From Oxytricha trifallax (taxonomy: Eukaryota > Ciliophora > Spirotrichea > Sporadotrichida > Oxytrichidae), in contig ARYC01017443.1 in assembly GCA_000711775.1 (NCBI GenBank), forward strand, positions 1 through 64,000: DNA of 64,000 bases, in the 5' to 3' direction. Positions 1 through 13,400 of this stretch are shown here, piece after piece. How positions within the stretch are numbered: the stretch's first letter is position 1; the number at the start of each line of letters is the position of its first letter. The notes beneath the pieces are model-generated. The model had not been told where the DNA came from. It saw only the letters and a list, made by a program, of their open reading frames with translations, and searched no databases. The position numbers and the translations under genes are program-made.

Positions 1-1
1 A

Positions 2-265
2 CTTCATTAAGCAGGCCCTCTATTTGATTAATTGAACTCATCCACTCCAATTGCAAGCAATAACTAGTAGGATTATTATGAGTCTTTCACTCCATCATAC
101 ATCAATGGCATGTTGAGTCCCCTAGCTTAGAAGAATATGGGATCTGACGCATTTTCATAGAGCTATAATCAGCACTAACTCAAACAGCACTTGCAAGAAA
201 GCTTGTCTATATAAAAAAGAAAAAGCAGTAACTTAGTCAATTATAAACCTCTCGATCTATTTTGA
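2..265 (+). CDS. C-terminal part of an unknown gene, cut by the window edge
   Basis: An open frame with TAA/TAG read as Gln enters at the left edge and stops at TGA 263-265. The roughly 87 visible residues are polar and rich in Q, S and N, with no recognisable domain. The frame was chosen because it is the only one open for the whole stretch and has the composition of the other genes here. The 5' part lies outside the window. AT-rich sequence with no ORF follows to about 420, before the TOG gene on the same strand. Function unknown. Confidence 0.5.
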
Positions 266-429
266 TGCATAGAATAAGGAAATTAATGTATATTAATATA
301 AATTATTGTTAAATATTACTTTAAATTATTAAAATAGTCTGTTCTTTCAATATTAAGCTAATTATATAATCATATTCATTTTTTTCTATATCTATTTGGA
401 TTAATTTTTGTATTCATAAATTTAGTTTA

Positions 430-3400
430 ATAATGGAATCTAAAACAATGAATTTAGCAATAATTACTAATTAAAGAATGATGGTGAGCATTAGAATGGA
501 CTACAATACAAAGATGACTATGCAGGTAATAGCAGTTAGATTAATTCATCGAATTCGACAGCACACAAAGGGGCAAAAATTTTTAAGGCTGATTAGATAA
601 TAATTAAAATCCTCAAAATAATTTTATAATTTAAATTATATAAATATGCTTGACATAATTTTGTTTTTAAGTATCACCTTAAAATGAACAATAAAGTATA
701 AATACATATTTAAGATTTGTTTTTTTTAATGATGAAATCGCAATCTACTACGAATAACGAGAATATAAATAGCAACCACCAGAAAAGTTTCTCCTCGAAT
801 TAACTCTAGCATTCACTGAGTGGATCTGGATCAACTTAGCCATTCAGCTCCCCAAAAAAGAACCATTTCTCCTCAGCAATCTCTCAATCGTCAAATAACA
901 ATGGTAGCTACATTTTTAATAACAATACTAATAATATTATTCATAATTCTCATTAAGTGGGTATTGCTTAAAGCAACTAAGATTCACAAATTTATACAAA
1001 TTAAGATCAGTATAGTATCATAAACACTAATAATGAAAGTCCTAGTAAACTATAGTAATTAGAAAATGATTTCTTAGATATTAACGACCCTTAAATAAAG
1101 AACACTTAGAACACATAGCAATCGCCAGTTCAGCATTAACTTGGGAATAGCTTGAAATAATCACAAGGAGCCACTCTAAACTACTAAACTGCTTCTTTTG
1201 GGAGTAATTTAAGATTCAACAAAAATTAAACTAAAATATCACAAGTAACATAAGAAGAGCAAACGCCACAAACCTAAAAGAGTCAGAATGATCCAATGTA
1301 CGGAACATTTACTGATATCAGTGGTGCTTAGGACTCAAATAAACTGATTCTCAATTCAGAATTAAGAGCCAAACTTCAAGATACCAACAGCAATTGGAAG
1401 GTCAGGACTGAAGCGATTGATGAAGTATTGGTTATATTATAGCAATAAATTATTGAGAATTAAGCAAGATTATCAAGCCAAGCAGAACCTCTCATTGACT
1501 TTATTATTTAGTTACTCAACGATTAGAACTTCAAGATAGTTTTAACTTCTCTCATGATAATCAGTAAGTTTTATAAAGATATTTATTATCACAATATCTA
1601 TAGATAAACTGCTATCCTTGTCATTAATAGAGGAGTAAGAAAATGTTTTAAATTCATAGCAATTGGGCCGCTTTGTACCTCATTTTGTTAAAAAATTAGG
1701 GGACAGTAAAAATATTATTAGATAAGAAGCTGTAAGAGCAATTATTACTGTATATGAAATTATGAGAAGGGGAAAAACATCACAAAATATGTTAGTTGCT
1801 TTGATTCTTCCATATGTAAATAAAATCTCATTAGCAAATAAAAATTGAAAATTATATAAATAAGTAATAATGTTAGATTATTTTAAAAAATAATTAAAAA
1901 TTTTTAGAGAATATTATAGAAGTATAATGACTTTTATATCTGTTTTTAGAATTATCTTATGGTTATATTTGTTAACAGATTCTTAATTATTCCAGATTCA
2001 CAAATGTGGTTTAACAGTTCAAATTGGCATATCAGAGAAGAATTACTAAATGTTTTTATCCTATGCTTCCTCAAATCAAGAAACTTCTATGAATTTGATT
2101 CCATACAAATTATAGAATCATTCGTTTTACTTCTCAATCATCTAAAATTTATAGATACCGTAAGAATATATTTTTTGAATACATAAATTGAATGATCAAA
2201 AAGATAAAGTAAGACTTATGGCTAAGGAAGCTTTAGCTACTTATGCAAGTATAGGCAACAAATTCAGTTTTAAGGAAATAATTTTCTAAATTTGTGATCC
2301 TACTTAAAAGTAAGAAATACTGGATAGATTAGACCAAGAAAACATCCCTTTTATTAACGATGATGGAGCTTTGGAGCTACCTTATCTTGAAATCATTGAC
2401 AATTAAATCAGAGAGTAGACTACTATATAAAACAGTGCTGCAGTTGGTTAGACTTAATTTGCCTTACCTACTTTAAGTCGCCGAGAATCAATGAGCTCTA
2501 ATTCTTAAATGCCACCTAAGTCAGTAAACTCCTCTTATATAAGACAGCCTTCCAGAGGCAACTCATCTGGTCGAAGAATAGTTCCTCCATCAGCAAATAG
2601 CATGGCCAACTATGTGAGCTAAGCAAATAAGAGGACAGTAAGCGCAAATAATATTAAAATGGAAAACGAATAGGCATCATACTATGACCAGAGCCCTGCT
2701 GTATTGGCAAATAAATTTCTCGTATAAGACAAGCAAATCTATCAGAATAACACTCATTTTGGGTTCTTGCCATCACTTAACAAAGCGCAGTCTTAGCAAA
2801 TATCTAACAACAGTTACTACTCGCAAAATGCCTCACTCATCAATAATCATATGCAGTAAGCACAGCAGTATCAAATGTTATTTAATTTTATTGATATGAT
2901 CAAATAATGAATAACTAGGCATATTAGTAGCAACTAAAAATCTAGAAACAAATGCATAGTGATCACTAGATTTATTCTGCAAGCGGAGTGAGATAAAATA
3001 CTCATCAACTTATTCAATAATCAAACTCATTCAAAATTAATTAATCTGAATAAAAGCAATCAAACCACAAAATATAAATGCAAATTTAAATGCATTTTCA
3101 AAGGAAATTCATAAATAATTAAAATAATAATTTAATCAAATCAAAGGTTTATATAAATAATAAAAGCATATTTATTTTAGTTTAATAAACTTTCGGGAAC
3201 ATGCACAAAGGAGTACACAGTGCCAATGCATATTCCAGCTAAATTTAGAGCAATTAACTCTACCAAAAAGAAGATGTTTACTAGTAAAACAAAGGGTTTT
3301 TGAATCAACTTCAATAAAATCAGAATTTATTTGATCAAAACTAACAACTGCAGGAGTTTCAGATGAATCAATTGCAACAGCAGTAGACTATTAATTATAA

Positions 3401-5989
3401 TGGGTAGAATTCAAATGGAATGACATAATATGAAAGCTAAAAATCACATAATACTTCATAATAGAATTCACGAATCGGAACAAGAGAAGGATTGTTAATT
3501 TTTATTAGCAAAGTATTAATTGTGATTAATATCTTTATCAAAATTTAAAAGGAGTAACCCCAATTAAAAAATAATAAAACTAAAATACATTTTACTCAGA
3601 TGGATCTTTTACAACGACCACAACTTCAATCCCAGATAAAATAAAGTAACTACGCGCCAATAAACAACGATTTAATATCGCCAATATTAATGAATAAAGC
3701 AATAAAAGAAACATCTAAATAATCAATAACCCCAATGCAAATCACAGTCTACAAAATGCTTACAATGATTCTTTGGAAATTAATAATACTTCATAGAGTG
3801 ATATCAAGAATTAATCTTCCATTTTAGGAGGCAATCAAAGAGGCCCAATAAAAGCAACCCGACATGCTATTTAACAATAATAATCATAGGTTCAATAAGA
3901 TGTTGAAAGCTAGTAAAAAGCCAACATTCCATAGCAATAGGACTTGCAAGATTTGTGTATAGACAATAGAAAAAATAAAAGAAAATCAGTAAATAAAAAC
4001 TAAGACTTGCAAGAGATCCTTGAAGAGACTAAAAATGCAGATAATTAAATTTCTAAGGCTGGAATCTATAATAAAAGTTGTTATTATAATTATTTTATTT
4101 ATCAGCTATAAATGAGAAGAACTAATTTTGGTTAACCAGATTTTGAGGATAGCTAACCAAAATACATAGAAACTGAAGATCTTGAGCCACTAAGTAATCC
4201 TGAAAAAGATTTTAAGAAAGCTTTAAATACCATGTTAAGTAGTGATAACTGGTCTGTGGTTTTCGAAGGATGCTGTATTATAAGAAAGATATGCAAACAT
4301 CATTCAAGTATAATTGTGTAACAAAGTGGACTTATAGGAGGGCTCATAACTTAAATCATCAAAATAGCAGATTCGTTAAGGTCATCTTTATCAAAGATAG
4401 GTCTTATTACCATAAGTGATATGTTTATGTCATTGAAAAGATGTATTGAGCCTCAGTTAGATGCACTTTGCAAGGTTTTATTAAAGAGAAGTTCCGATAC
4501 TAACACATTTATTAGTGACGCAGCAGATAAAGCAATGCTCTCTATGTGCTAAAATTGCTAAGATACAAAAGTGCTTCAAATAATCTTGTAATCAAATGTA
4601 AATGCTAAATCTAATCAGTGGCGACAGAAGATATGCAAATGTCTTTAAATGGTAATTTCTTTAATAATTTTTATAAATCTTCTTATAGCTTATCAAAGTG
4701 CTAGGTAATAGCATTCTTTTCTTTAAAGATAACGATAAATTGCTAAGCTAAGTGGCTAACTATTTATCAGATGCCTGCCCTGAAGTTAGGTTAATTGCCA
4801 AATAAAGTTTCATCGATCTTTCTCAATCTATAATGGGTTACAATGACAGAGAAAAGCTTCTTTAAAGAGTTCTAAATGAGGTTTAATTAAAGAAAGTTAA
4901 GGATCTTCTTGATAAAGAACCAGCTTACCTCTCTAATAATGGATAGTTGCAAAATGACTTTGTGATTATCAATGCCAATTAGCACTATTTACATAGTAAG
5001 AATTTGATCTTGATCAATTTAAATTTATAGACAAGAAGTAAAGCTAAACAAAGAATCAAAATAGTAAGGGACAATTGAGATCGGCTTCTTTGAATAAAAG
5101 TAACTTGGGATCTTAAGGAGATCAACCATTAAACATATAAGCAACTAAAATAATCAAGCCTTCCTAAATTAAAAAGCGAGTATCATAAGAAGATGTTAAG
5201 AATGTTACTCCTTAAAAGAAAGATGCCGTTTTAGATCAATTTTTCATTGATACTCTCAAAGATCTTATTTTGCAAACATAAATTTAAGATTGGAAAACAA
5301 AGCTTGATTCAGTTAATAATCTTTACGATTTTATGAATCAAAATGCCAAGATTTTCCAAACTAAAAGTTCTAATAAATTTGTTGAGCTTTCTGATATTCT
5401 AAGCTCCTTGATGTCTGACTAAAATGCGAAAATTCAGTAATCATCCCTAGACAAATTTTTGCAAATTATACCAAAGATTTAGCTTTTCGTTGAATCATAT
5501 ATTGTGACATTTTATCAAGCTTTGACTTCAAACTTAGCATCTTCAAACACATCAGTGAAAAAACTTACTGAAAACATTTTAGTTTAAATCAATGAGTAAA
5601 TAACTGATAAAACTGTAATAATCTAAACTCTACTGACCTAAATTCAATTCAGTAGTAATTCTCGTTTAAAACCATTACTCATTGATCAACTATCTGATAT
5701 GATTCCTTAGATTAATGAGTAAAAATAGAGCTATATAATAAAAACTGTCCTCCCCGTCTCATTCAAGCTTCTTGATGACAACAGATCAGATGTCAAATAA
5801 AAAACTGAGAAATTACTAAAATCAATTTATTAAATTTTAGGCTAATAAATGCTTGAGAGCTGTCCGTAACAAAAGTTATAAAGACTATGTGATATTGTAC
5901 TGTCAGGGGCTTAAATCAGCAATACAGGGATTGCAACATTTGGAGCTCAAACTATAAATGGTTTACTTAAAGGTGCTAATATATAATGA
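430..5989 (+). CDS. TOG-domain (CLASP/TOGARAM-like) microtubule-binding protein
   Basis: After removing introns the frame gives about 1,700 residues. The N-terminal ~200 are Q/N/S-rich. A first HEAT/TOG array follows (about 1350-2260), with helical repeats such as 'FVPHFVKKLGDSKNIIRQEA'. A long low-complexity linker comes next, then a second TOG-like array (about 4190-4860) starting near 'MLSSDNWSVVFEGCCIIRKI', and a third helical region at the C-terminus, ending at TGA 5987-5989. Two or three TOG arrays joined by disordered linkers fit the CLASP/Crescerin (TOGARAM) families, which bind tubulin in cilia or the cortex. GT-AG introns are visible near 1564-1604, 2160-2203, 4651-4688 and 5000-5035. 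The 5' end is uncertain: coding-like sequence at about 430-590 is separated from an in-frame ATG at 729/732 by an AT-rich gap, probably an IES. The family call is from motif pattern only. Confidence 0.7.
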
Positions 5990-6249
5990 TTAGCTCACAT
6001 AGAACCAAATATTCAACAAAATGCTGTGTATAATAACTATAAAAATTAAACATAAAAATCTAAGTTTATAAATATAAGAAAAAGTATAATTTTGAGGTGT
6101 AGCTACATATAAGCAATACCACTATTTATTGCATTTGCTTAGATGCTTTTATATTTAAGTTATAAAATTAACATTTTCCAATACACTTTTTCTGGAATTT
6201 AAATAAAAACTTATTGGTTAAATTACCGTTCATTTTATAGTCTTGAGAC

Positions 6250-7270
6250 TAAATTGTACAACGAGAAGCATACTAAAGTTATTTTGGATAAAGAAAGACA
6301 AGTGCAGGCAAAGAAGCTCTCAGATGTAAAGAATCACAACTAGTAAATGGGCAGAGAAATCCAAAGAAACAAGATGTTTAACAAGAAGGATGAAATAAGA
6401 AAGAAGATGAAAGAGGACCATGACAAACTTGCCTTTATCATTAGAGACTAAAACAAAGATATTGAAAGCCTGGATATCAAGCTTGACCAAGAAACTAGAA
6501 AGCTCGACGATAGAGGGCTTCTTAAGAAACAAGTGGAAGTTACTATGTCGCTCAATCAGGAATTCAATAAAGTCAAGATTGACATCTCAATTGCTCAAAG
6601 TAGGATCAAGGACCTAGAAGGACTAAGAGCAATGACACTCAATTAACTCAAGGATATCATTTCTGATAAAAGACAAATAGACAAGGAAAATATTGATTAT
6701 GAACAAAAGATCCAAGGAAAGGGCATGACTGAATAAGAGTAGAAGGTCAAGCAAATTGATGCTGAAAGAGAACAGCTAAAGAAAATCTCAAATTCTCTGA
6801 AGTTCCAAAATGAGATTGCTACTAATCTTATGACAAGATTAAGAGAGGAGGAAGACAAGGCAAAGTCTATGCTTGATGAAAAAATCAAGTTGCAACAACA
6901 ACTAAATTAAGATAACCTTGACTTGAGTGAGCACAAGGCTTTCGCAGCAAAGAATAGAGAAGAAATTATTAAGTTACAAATCCGTCTATCCCAGTTGCTC
7001 ACCTAAGAAGACCGCATGCAAGAGGAGTTGAAGAAACTCCACACTGAAAATGATTTCTTCTTAAAAAAGAACAAAGACCTTGAGATTGAAAATGCTCAAC
7101 TTTAGAAAGACATTCAATTAACCATCCAAAAGATTGACATTAACGCTTTGTTGAAGGAGATCGATATAGAAGACATGAGAATGTTGGCATAGAACAATAA
7201 GCAAATGAATTCAGCTTTGCATAATTTAATTGGAAAGTGGGAACAAATACAGAAGATAGAAGGCGTTTGA
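6250..7270 (+). CDS. Coiled-coil protein, 5' end unresolved
   Basis: One open frame of about 340 residues ends at TGA 7268-7270. Nearly all of it is heptad-rich E/K/Q coiled coil (for example 'IRDQNKDIESLDIKLDQETR'), ending in a short non-coil tail. It resembles axonemal or centrosomal CCDC proteins in composition, but I cannot name a family. The first in-frame ATG is at about 6346, yet coding-like sequence extends upstream to a possible splice acceptor ('ttttatag', about 6240), so an upstream exon or MDS is probably missing from this annotation. It lies about 260 bp after the TOG gene on the same strand. Confidence 0.6.
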
Positions 7271-7422
7271 CCAATTTATAAACTTTTTCACAACTTTATA
7301 ATTACAAGAACTGCAGCAATTATATCATATAGTTTTACGTTTTAATCTTAAATTTTAAAGAGAGAATACCAAATTGATAATAATTTTGTGAAAAATAAAT
7401 ATAAATTATCGATTTAATTACT

Positions 7423-10400
7423 ATGGCAGATTAACTTAACCATCAGCTTGAAGAGTAATTTAAATTTTTTCATTATAATTTTGTTAGCGAACACTAAGAA
7501 CTTAACTTATTCGAGCACTTTAATTTAACATCTCACAATAATATTTCACTGGAAATTGCAGGAGTTTAGACAAATAAAATATTAAAAAGATTTGAGGCAT
7601 AAATTAAAATTCAGGATATTCTGTTACAAGGTGCTATTCCCTATTCTCTCAATAACTATTTTCATGTTCTCAATGTTCAATAAATATTTTTAATAGAATT
7701 AGACTATGCATTTAAAGATTTATTGATTGCAATAAGTGAAGGAGCTATTGCTCAAGATAAAGGGGAATATGTATTGCAATAAAGAGAAGCAATATAGCAT
7801 GAATGGGATGATGGGGAAGAAATTGTAAGTAAATATATCTAGATTTTACTTTAAATTCTTGATAAATACTATAATAAACTTAATTGTGTGTGAGTGTAAT
7901 GAATTGATTTAGATATCTGCTCCTATTGACACTCATGCAGCTTACTTTCTGAATGTTATTCGAAGAGATTCTCCTATGAGTAAGTTATATATGCATTATT
8001 ATATCAATGTCATAGAAAACCTCGGAATGGATACACCCATGATTTAAATTGAAAAATCTACGAATAAACTGAGATCTGTTGTTAGTTACAATGACGATGA
8101 TGAAGCAATGTCCTATACTACAAGTCGCATGCGTAAACCAGTCTCTCGAATACAATCAAATATGACTGTCAAACGTGCAGATGCTATAAAGGTACGGCTA
8201 TCTTCATTAAACATTTACAATAATCAATTTTTCACAAATTATATGTCTTAACTGTGTAAATATAGGAGAAAGAAGCTGAAATGGAGCAACAAGTGAAGTA
8301 AATTCCATTGCAAAGAAACTTAGTCGAGGATGATTCAGAGATAGAAATATACAGAAAAATGAAATAGAGAGACTTCGATAGAAAAGAGGAGGAACGAAAG
8401 AAACAAGAAGCAGTCAGAAGGAAACTTAATGAGGTATAAAAAGAGAGAAAAGCCTATGAAGATGAACTTATGAAGAAAGCTTTCACCTTTGATACAAAAG
8501 GGGATATCATATAACCTTAAAGAATACTTATTAACACATATAATAATTATCAATGATTTTAAGATTTGCTTATACTAGTAAAGCATGTGAACACAGAATA
8601 ATTGCCAAAAGACGCAGTTAACCTTGAACTGAAATACAACCTCAGAAAACTTCCTTCATCCACAAAAGGTGTCTACTCTTTTGAAAAGCCATAGAAGTTA
8701 GCTCCAATGAAAAAGAGAGAGTCTTAAAGTCTGTAGCAAATTGAAGAACTTTAAAATGAAGAGAAAGATGCTGATAAACCAAAGAAGAAAGGTAAATCTG
8801 CAAATATTATTGATTTCTTGGCCACTGGGAAAAATCTAAAACTTGCTTTCTCTGGCATTAAACAAGTTCAAAACGTGATCATTCCAATGGGTTCAAACTT
8901 TGATAAAATGGAACCAGATACTGGTGTAGTAATAGAAGAGAAAGGTAGAACTAAGAAGAGTTAAAATAGTAACTCACAAGTTTTGGGGAAGCTCTCTAGA
9001 ACTGATTACTCATAAAGATTCAGCAAAACTATGTTCAACTTCTCAGTAGATTCTACTAGTGTAAATCAAAACATGATGAGTATGACTCAAAACTCACTCC
9101 TAGGAGCTGATTTGTACAAATAAAGAGTTTCTTAAGTTTAAGCGATGAAAGTAGTAGAGCCAAATGAATAATCACTTCTTAAAATGAATCCAGTTCCCAG
9201 ATTGAATATAGATACGTCACTTGACAATCAAAACCCCATAAAGAGGTTTTAAGTGCTTTGATTTGTAGGGAATTTGTTAGGGGTTGGGGATATTAATTAA
9301 ATGCGAGACAAAAATAGCAAGCTTTTGGGGTCTATTTATGATGAAGAGTATATAGATTTAGTGTTTAAACTGCGTTATGGATGTGATATATACAGTGAAT
9401 AAGCCAAACCAGTACTGAACTATAAGTCTATTGCACTGCTCTTAAAGCGAAGTCCATCAATTGTCCGATCCCACTGCATTATAGGAGTATAACGAAAGCA
9501 ATAATAGCTGAATTCTATGCCTAAGAGGAAGTCAAAGTTTCTATAGAAGCATATTGACTATCTTATTAATGAAAAAACTTTGAAGTATTGGGCTCACTTC
9601 TCTCTCGACTAACGAGCTATTATTTTTCACCACCAGTTCCCTGAGTTGAACATCTCTGCATAATCTGTTGCAAACATTTATAAACGAAACGGTATCTCTT
9701 ACAAAGATGTAAATCGTATAAAGAGAGTAATAGATTTCACTCTGCCATTTTACAACAACAACAACTTAAATTATATTTATAATTAAATGCAGAGAGCCTA
9801 ATAGAATAATATTAAGTTTATTCATGCTGACGAGGCTGTGTTTACATTCAACACTTTCATCTAGAAGTCTTGGTATAAGAGGCATAGCAACATAGAAGTA
9901 TATGACTATAAAGTTAAGGTATAAACAATGGCAATTCTTGGAGGTATTAGCGAGGATGCTGGTTTAGAAACTTATGTTATTCATCCTCGCTCTATTAAGA
10001 CAGAGCAGTATATTAAGTTCTTAGAGCAGCTGAGAGAGAAGTACCCTGAATAAGAGATTATACTATTCGTTGATAATCTTTCTGTTCATAAGACTAAAGA
10101 AACAAGGAAGAGTTATGAACAACTTAGGATAACGCCAGTGTTCAACGTACCTCACAGTCCACAGTTTAATGGAATTGAGTTCTACTGGGGTATATTAAAA
10201 GGCCATTAAAGAAACTGTTGCTAAACCACTTGATGCACGACCTACCTATCGATACAGTCGATTTTATAAAAAGTTCAGCTAAGAGAGTAGATAATTTATT
10301 GGTTTAAAAGTGTGCTAAAGAAGGGAGAGTGAATATAAATAAAAAGGTTTTGTAGTTTAGTTAATGAATATATAAGTCACATTTAAAATTTTTTAGAAGG

Positions 10401-13400
10401 AGCTGAGTTCTTTTTCTTTTCTTCTACTTCTTGCTTCCCTCCTTCTAAGTTTCTTCTCTTACTTCCAGATCCAGCATCTATGTTCATTGACTCTGATAGC
10501 TAAATATTTGAATAAAGTCTCTTGCTAACATCATACTTTATTTTTGTCTGCGACTTTCGCTCTCTGTGAAGCTTGCTCTATTCCTTCATCAAGAAGATGG
10601 CAGTACCAGACTTTTCTAAAGAGTTAAGCTACAAATCTTACTTGAAATATAAGGGTGCTTCTGCAGCTCTGATAGCCAGCTCTCACTTATCTTGATCCCT
10701 TGTTTGTCCTTATCTTCTGAAGAGATGCTGTACCTATTCTTATGAGATTCTTGAATAATTTCTTTCAAGTAATCACCTTTAATTGTTACAAGAATGCCAA
10801 AGAAATAGTTTCTTTTAGGTAATTTATTTTACAACAGCTTCTTATTCGGTAGGTACAGTAAAACCTCCGGGTCATTCATAGCATCATCAAATAAGTTAGT
10901 CACTGAGATTTCTGGATAGTTTGGAATCTCTGCAAACTTTACATCTTAAATTTTCAATGCTTTCTTCTCTTCGCAGAGTATCGCTCTTAGAAATGAAATT
11001 TTAGTACCTTCCATCGTTGGCAGGAACAAACCAACTACATAATAAAGATTAGCTACTATGAGTTCATTACCTTGCTGCACCAGGTAGCGATGCAAATCCT
11101 CCTTGCTTCTAAATCTTTGAATCAATTCTTGTGCTTGCACTCTTTTCATTGCATCATTCATTGACTCCATCTTGTTTACAGATCTAAGAAATGATATTCA
11201 AATTTAAGTTTATTGATTTCAATTATATACCTCTGTAAAATTTACTACTAAATATGGGCATCCTATAGGAGGTCAAACTCTTAGTAGGATATGGAGAAGG
11301 TTTTGAGAACTGGTTTCAAACTTGAGATATTGATATCAATTTCTACTGTTATAGTTCCATATTTTTTAATTTAAATTGGTATGTACTTAATTAGGAGCAG
11401 CTCCTAAAATGCTAGTAGGGTGTTGTTAACCATTGCTCACACACGTCCCAATCGCTCACACATATCCCAATTGCTCACACTATGAATTTTATATGTGAGA
11501 GCGGTAATATTATTAAGCACAAAGCAGGGTCACAAGGGGCAGAGCCCCTTGTCTTTAAGTGTAAAATATAATCGTTAAATAATAATTCATAGTGTGAGCA
11601 ATTAGGACGTGTGTGAGCAATTGGGACAATGTGTGAGCAATTGGGACAATGTGTGAGCAATTGGGACATGTGTGAGCAATGGTTAACAACACCATTGCTA
11701 GTACTTAATTAGGAGCTTTAATTAATGCTAGTACTTAATTAGGAGCACCCTAATTTTAATCATAAAAACCCAAAATACCTCCTAAAGCAGTACGTACTTA
11801 ATTAGGTGTACCTCCTAAATCAGTACGTACTATAATAAACTTATTATTGATAGTAAAAATGGTTACTTTCTCATCTATATTTAGAGCTGGATCGTCACTT
11901 AGCACTCATATTTCTTCTCTAATACTCTAAGAACTTCCCTTGAAACTTGTAGGCTTGCAAACCTTTCATATAAGCTCTCAGTTATAGAGGCAGTTTTATA
12001 ATTTTAAATTCAAATTTAAATATGAGCGCTAACATTTTAAGATATACAACAGCAATTCCTTCAAACTAAATGAGACTTACCTTTGGCAGCAATAAAACGT
12101 GTGATAGCTGTGAGATTAACTGTCATAAAGAACTACCAGAACTATCACTTGAGGTCTCTGTTATTAAAATAGAAATTAATAATAGAAAATAAATGGCAAA
12201 CAAGTGCTTGGGAAACAGAGAGGAGGAGAAAGGTAATAATGAAATTCTTATTCAAACTGAAGAAGTTGAAGTCTATTTTTGTGAGTTATGTGAGAGAGAT
12301 TTTGCTCATAAATCAAGCTGGTACAAACATATGAAGGAGCATAGAGAAGCCAAGCCCACTGTCTACTTAAAGCATGATAAAATAGATGAAAAGTATGATT
12401 GCTTTGAGTGCCATAAACAATACTCTCATAGAAATTGAGAATCATGAAGTTGAGCTGAAGCTTCTCAACAAAAGAAAAGCGAGGGAATATTCTAAGGTCG
12501 TAGTGCCTGAACAAGCTTGAGAGTTAGAGTACGTTAAGAAGGCACGCAACCAACTGACCTCTGAAATAACAAAAATTATGATCAAGATTCAATATAAAAA
12601 GATTCCTGTTCTTGCCTAAATTGACCTAGACACTTCACTTTAAAGCTACCTTATATTAGAAGACTCCTTTGATAAGAAAGTTATCAATGATCATCAATAT
12701 GCATACAAGATGTATACCTTCAACTATCTCTTAAGTGATGATAAATACTATATGGAGTTTACGAATGAGTATCAAGTACTCACTCAAGCAAAGTTTAAAG
12801 AGTGTAGTTCCTTAATCAAGCTAGATGCTATTCTCCTTGCCAAGGTTCATGTTGCTTATAGACTGCCTCTTTATGAAATGACCCTCAGAGATTTCATTAC
12901 TGATCAAAGGAATCATATGTAGCTTGCTTTGATAGCAACTTAAACCTTACAAGGTATTAAAGAGCTACATAAGTTAGGATTTATTCATAGAGATTTGAAG
13001 CCTGAGAATATTATGATAAACTTCTCACCTGTAAGAGTAGCAATTATTGAATTCATCAAAGCATTAAGGGTAGAAGTGTCAAGGCTTGGAAGTGTAATGG
13101 GAACTGCAGGCTATTATCCAGAAAGAGATGACTGGAGAGATGGAGACTTTCAATGGGATTTGTGGGCAATGGCAGCAATAATAATAGAGTGCGATATGCC
13201 TCGCAACGATTACTACTCAACAAGGTGTGAGAAGGATGCGAAGCAAATAATAAAATAATTTATAGATAAAAAAAGAGTATCTCTTTCAATGAAATAAATG
13301 GCAGAGTAAGTTATTATCAAGCCAAATCCGCGATCAGACATATAAATTGAATAGATAGTATAATGGTTGAGTAAAATAGCTTCAGACCTCTCCCACATGA

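Noticed and set aside
12248..12514. Minus-strand ORF of 88 codons inside the TBE
   Set aside because: Antisense to the zinc-finger/kinase ORF, which has recognisable motifs on the plus strand.
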